Assembly: GCA_905214195.1 (NCBI GenBank)
Contig: CAJMLH010000035.1
Location: 1 to 25,065 of the forward strand
Source of the DNA: an uncultured bacterium
Lineage (GTDB): Bacteria > Bacillota > Clostridia > Peptostreptococcales > Anaerovoracaceae
DNA: 25,065 nucleotides
Reading direction: 5' to 3'
Position numbers and translations under genes: made by a program. The stretch's first letter is position 1; the number at the start of each line of letters is the position of its first letter. Positions 22,601-25,065 of this stretch are shown here, piece by piece. The notes under the pieces were generated by a model. That model was given only the letters and a program-made list of their open reading frames with translations, was not told where the DNA came from and did not search any database.

Positions 22601-23958
22601 CACTCTTCCTCCTTATCTTTAAGCTTAGCCTGTTTCTGCATGTCATTAAATGTGTGTATCCATGTTATTATATATATATTATCCGTCTCAGCTTTTCTTA
22701 TAGCATCCAATATGTCGCCTGCATCCTCGCCCTCGATAATTTCAATCTTATCCGGAGAAACTCCGTCATATATCAGCCTGTTTGCAGCATCGTAACAAAC
22801 ATATTCAGTGAAAAAAAGATATCTTTCCACATTGCTCTCTATGACAGAAGAAAAATCGCAGTCATAAAGATAGAAAGTATTGGTATATGCTGGTACAGAA
22901 TCGGGAATGTGTCCCGGGCCTATACAAACCATCTTAGGAGTCTTATCGGAAGCAATTATATTTAAACTTGTCTGCATTGTTTCAGGATTTTCCTGCTTTA
23001 TTCTCAGATATTTTATAGTTTTTCCCTCAAACTGCAAAACCTCATATCTTCCGCCGACATTTTTAAAGGATTTAAATGCTTTCGCAATATTATCCATAGA
23101 TATATTTCCAAATTCTCTGCATACAGCAACTGCAGCTGCATAATTGTAAAGCATATATGGGATATTGTACGGCATTGTAAATTCTGTATTTTCCATATAG
23201 AATTTCTTAGATGTGAAATCGGGGTTCTCTCCAATATAGTCAGCAGTTCCGCTTTCTGCCTCGCAATGGGTACAATGAAATTTACCCATGCCGTCATTGT
23301 TATAATACTCAAAAACTATTGGCCTATGGCATATCGGGCATGCCATTGTTACAAAAGACTCGTCTTTTGTAAAGGACTCCTCATGCTTCTCTACTCCGTA
23401 AGTAACCACATTATTGTTGCAGTTGGCAAAAGACCTGCTTCTTGGTTCATCATTATTCAGAAATAGCCTTACATTCTTTTTCATTACAGGCAAAAGCTTT
23501 CTGTATATGAAGTCCGGATCACCGTTTCTGTGAACTTGATCTTTTTGTAAATTAGTAACAAGAATGTTTTTTGCAGGAAGAAGTTCGTGTATGGATGGTA
23601 AAAACCTTTCATCAACTTCAAATATAAAATAATCTGCATTTACTTTTCCTGTAACGGAAGAATTCTTAATAAGTGCAGTCGCAACTCCCGCCATAAGATT
23701 GGCGCCTTCCAAGTTTGATATTACTTTATAACCATTATTCTTAAATATGTGATATATAAGGTTATTTGAAGTTGATTTTCCGTTAGTTCCCGTTATGAAC
23801 AACATCTTTTCAGTGTCAAGACCCTTAAAGTGCGCTATCATCTTCGGATCTATCATTATGGCCTTTTCCCCCGAAAAGTTACTTCCTCTTTTCTTATCTA
23901 TTATGTTGATAAGAAAATTTATAAACTTACCGATCCAAAGTGCTATATAAAATTTCAT
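22600..23958 (-). CDS. murT: MurT-like Mur ligase
   Basis: The 452-aa protein has the Mur-ligase ATP site ITGTNGKST (about 55-63), VTNLQKDQVHRNGDPD (about 134-149) in place of the usual NLFRDQLDRYGE-type block, and a zinc ribbon with Cys207, 210, 229 and 232 (CPIC, CTHC), diagnostic of MurT. The C-terminal domain (DUF1727-like, about 310-445) is divergent. Where canonical MurT has the NDRIADGRDVSWIWD stretch near its amidation site, this one reads GPGHIPDSVPAY then TNTFYLYDCD, so the Asp of DVSW appears replaced. MurT activates the glutamate carboxyl of lipid II. This copy looks ATP-competent, but its amidation site is unlike the standard. It lies 11 nt after the third cls gene with an AAGGAG site. 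Confidence 0.85.
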   Translation of the reverse strand: MKFYIALWIGKFINFLINIIDKKRGSNFSGEKAIMIDPKMIAHFKGLDTEKMLFITGTNGKSTSNNLIYHIFKNNGYKVISNLEGANLMAGVATALIKNSSVTGKVNADYFIFEVDERFLPSIHELLPAKNILVTNLQKDQVHRNGDPDFIYRKLLPVMKKNVRLFLNNDEPRSRSFANCNNNVVTYGVEKHEESFTKDESFVTMACPICHRPIVFEYYNNDGMGKFHCTHCEAESGTADYIGENPDFTSKKFYMENTEFTMPYNIPYMLYNYAAAVAVCREFGNISMDNIAKAFKSFKNVGGRYEVLQFEGKTIKYLRIKQENPETMQTSLNIIASDKTPKMVCIGPGHIPDSVPAYTNTFYLYDCDFSSVIESNVERYLFFTEYVCYDAANRLIYDGVSPDKIEIIEGEDAGDILDAIRKAETDNIYIITWIHTFNDMQKQAKLKDKEEE

Positions 23959-23969
23959 CCCTTTTCTCC

Positions 23970-25065
23970 TTATAATATATCTGCAAGCAACCTTGAAATT
24001 GCTTCTTTTATTCTTATTTTGACACTTCTCTTGTTATACTGCTCAAGTGTCAGCTCATGTCCGTTGGCCATATCTCTTCTGAATGTTTCTTCCATTTTTA
24101 AGGCAAATTCACTGTCAAATACAAAAGCATTGGTTTCAAAGTTCAGCCTGAAACTTCTGTTATCAAAATTTGTGGAGCCTACACTTGCTACTTCTCCGTC
24201 AACTACAAGAGTTTTAGAATGAAGAAAACCATTATCATATATAAATACTCTGGCTCCCGAACGCAAAAGTTCTCCGACATACGAGTATGTAGCCCAATAT
24301 ACAAACATATGGTCCGGCATACACGGTATCATTATCCTGACATCTACGCCGGACTGCGCCGCCATCTTAAGGGATTCCACAATACTTTGGTCAGGTACGA
24401 AATAAGGCGTCTGCACATACACATTCTTTTCGGCATAAGTTATCATCCTCATGAAGCCCCTCTTAACTTCCTCTTTGGGTTCTTCCGGGCCACATGATAC
24501 AATCTGCATACCAACACCTTTTGGGGAGCTTCCTGTCGTCTCCGGCAAAACACCCTCCACTTTCTCTTTAGTTGCAAATCTCCAGTCCATGATAAATCTG
24601 GAATTCAGATCATGTACTGCATCGCCATCTATCTTGACATGTGTATCTCTCCAATAGCCGAATTTTTTCTTCTGTCCGACATATTCTTTGGCAATATTAT
24701 ATCCCCCCGTATATGCCGTCTTATGATCGATAACAACTATTTTTCGATGATTTCTGTAATTCAGCTTAAGTCCTATAAAAATCAACTTAGGCTTAAAAAA
24801 GTAGCCCACCTTACCTCCGGCAGCAATTAAATCCTTTACAATTCCCTTGGTTATGGTTCTGCTGCCTAAAGCATCCATAAGAAGTCTGACTTCTACTCCC
24901 TCTTTCGCCTTTTCTGTCAAAGCCTCGATAAACCTTCGGCCTATTTTATCTCTTTTTATAATATAATACTCTATATTTATGGTCTCTTTTGCAGCTTTGA
25001 TGTCCTTTAAAAGCGATTCCAACATATCACTGCCATCTGTAAACAGCTCTATATTATTGTTCTGG
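23970..25065 (-). CDS. cls: Cardiolipin synthase, phospholipase-D family (copy 3, partial)
   Basis: The frame is open to the right edge of the window, so the N-terminus (membrane segments) is missing. The visible part has two HKD motifs, NHRKIVVID with TGGYN and LHSKTLVVD with GSTNFD, and a C-terminus ending RLLADIL. All catalytic residues are present. It is distinct from the tandem pair at 9849-12854. It lies directly upstream of the murT-like gene (11-nt gap) and is probably co-transcribed with it, which places membrane-lipid and cell-wall genes in one operon. Confidence 0.9.
   Translation of the reverse strand, partial: QNNNIELFTDGSDMLESLLKDIKAAKETINIEYYIIKRDKIGRRFIEALTEKAKEGVEVRLLMDALGSRTITKGIVKDLIAAGGKVGYFFKPKLIFIGLKLNYRNHRKIVVIDHKTAYTGGYNIAKEYVGQKKKFGYWRDTHVKIDGDAVHDLNSRFIMDWRFATKEKVEGVLPETTGSSPKGVGMQIVSCGPEEPKEEVKRGFMRMITYAEKNVYVQTPYFVPDQSIVESLKMAAQSGVDVRIMIPCMPDHMFVYWATYSYVGELLRSGARVFIYDNGFLHSKTLVVDGEVASVGSTNFDNRSFRLNFETNAFVFDSEFALKMEETFRRDMANGHELTLEQYNKRSVKIRIKEAISRLLADIL

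Noticed and set aside
1..25065. CRISPR array, rRNA or tRNA genes
   Set aside because: No regularly spaced repeats, rRNA segments or cloverleaf sequences were seen on either strand.

Overview
The window looks like an AT-rich genome segment from an anaerobic Clostridia-class Firmicute. The signs are strong AGGAGG-type ribosome sites, TTG/GTG starts, a SipW-type signal peptidase with TasA-like substrates, an HrcA/CIRCE-controlled clpB, a MurT/GatD-type pair and several phospholipase-D-type cardiolipin synthases. I cannot name the genus. Nearly everything is on the minus strand; only a GntR regulator and a LysM protein are on the plus strand.

Region 1 (about 1-6760) is a surface-fibre locus read right to left. 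It opens with a promoter (6734-6763) and a candidate structured RNA of about 200 nt (6527-6727) that ends in a terminator. A second terminator follows. Then come a 31-codon ORF, two large TasA-like proteins, a TasA-like protein with a VPKTG cell-wall anchor, SipW, a SpaA/Cna-B adhesin translated from an overlapping TTG start, a fourth small TasA-like protein and a frameshifted remnant. The likely product is a SipW-processed extracellular fibre with a wall anchor and an adhesive partner.

Region 2 (6805-9845) starts with a coupled GIY-YIG protein and low-molecular-weight tyrosine phosphatase. It then becomes a decayed mobile-element scar: a 21-codon fragment, an HTH-Fic protein that is still intact, the last ~45 codons of a tyrosine recombinase, and a GNAT gene without its N-terminus.

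Region 3 (9849-15665) is a same-strand run: AAA ATPase, L-2-amino-thiazoline-4-carboxylate hydrolase family protein, a frameshifted GyrI-like gene, a small alarmone synthetase and two tandem cardiolipin synthases. Region 4 (15800-17350) has a GntR/FCD regulator with two GTATAC-centred candidate operators, and the manganese exporter MntP. Region 5 (17383-21820) has clpB under a perfect CIRCE element that overlaps the end of a GNAT gene, then an M50 membrane protease and a double-LysM protein. Region 6 (21830-25065) is a third cardiolipin synthase (cut by the window end) followed by translationally coupled murT- and gatD-like genes. The gatD-like product appears to lack both residues of the usual glutaminase dyad.

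The strongest leads are the RNA leader plus TasA-like locus, and the MurT/GatD-like pair with altered active sites.
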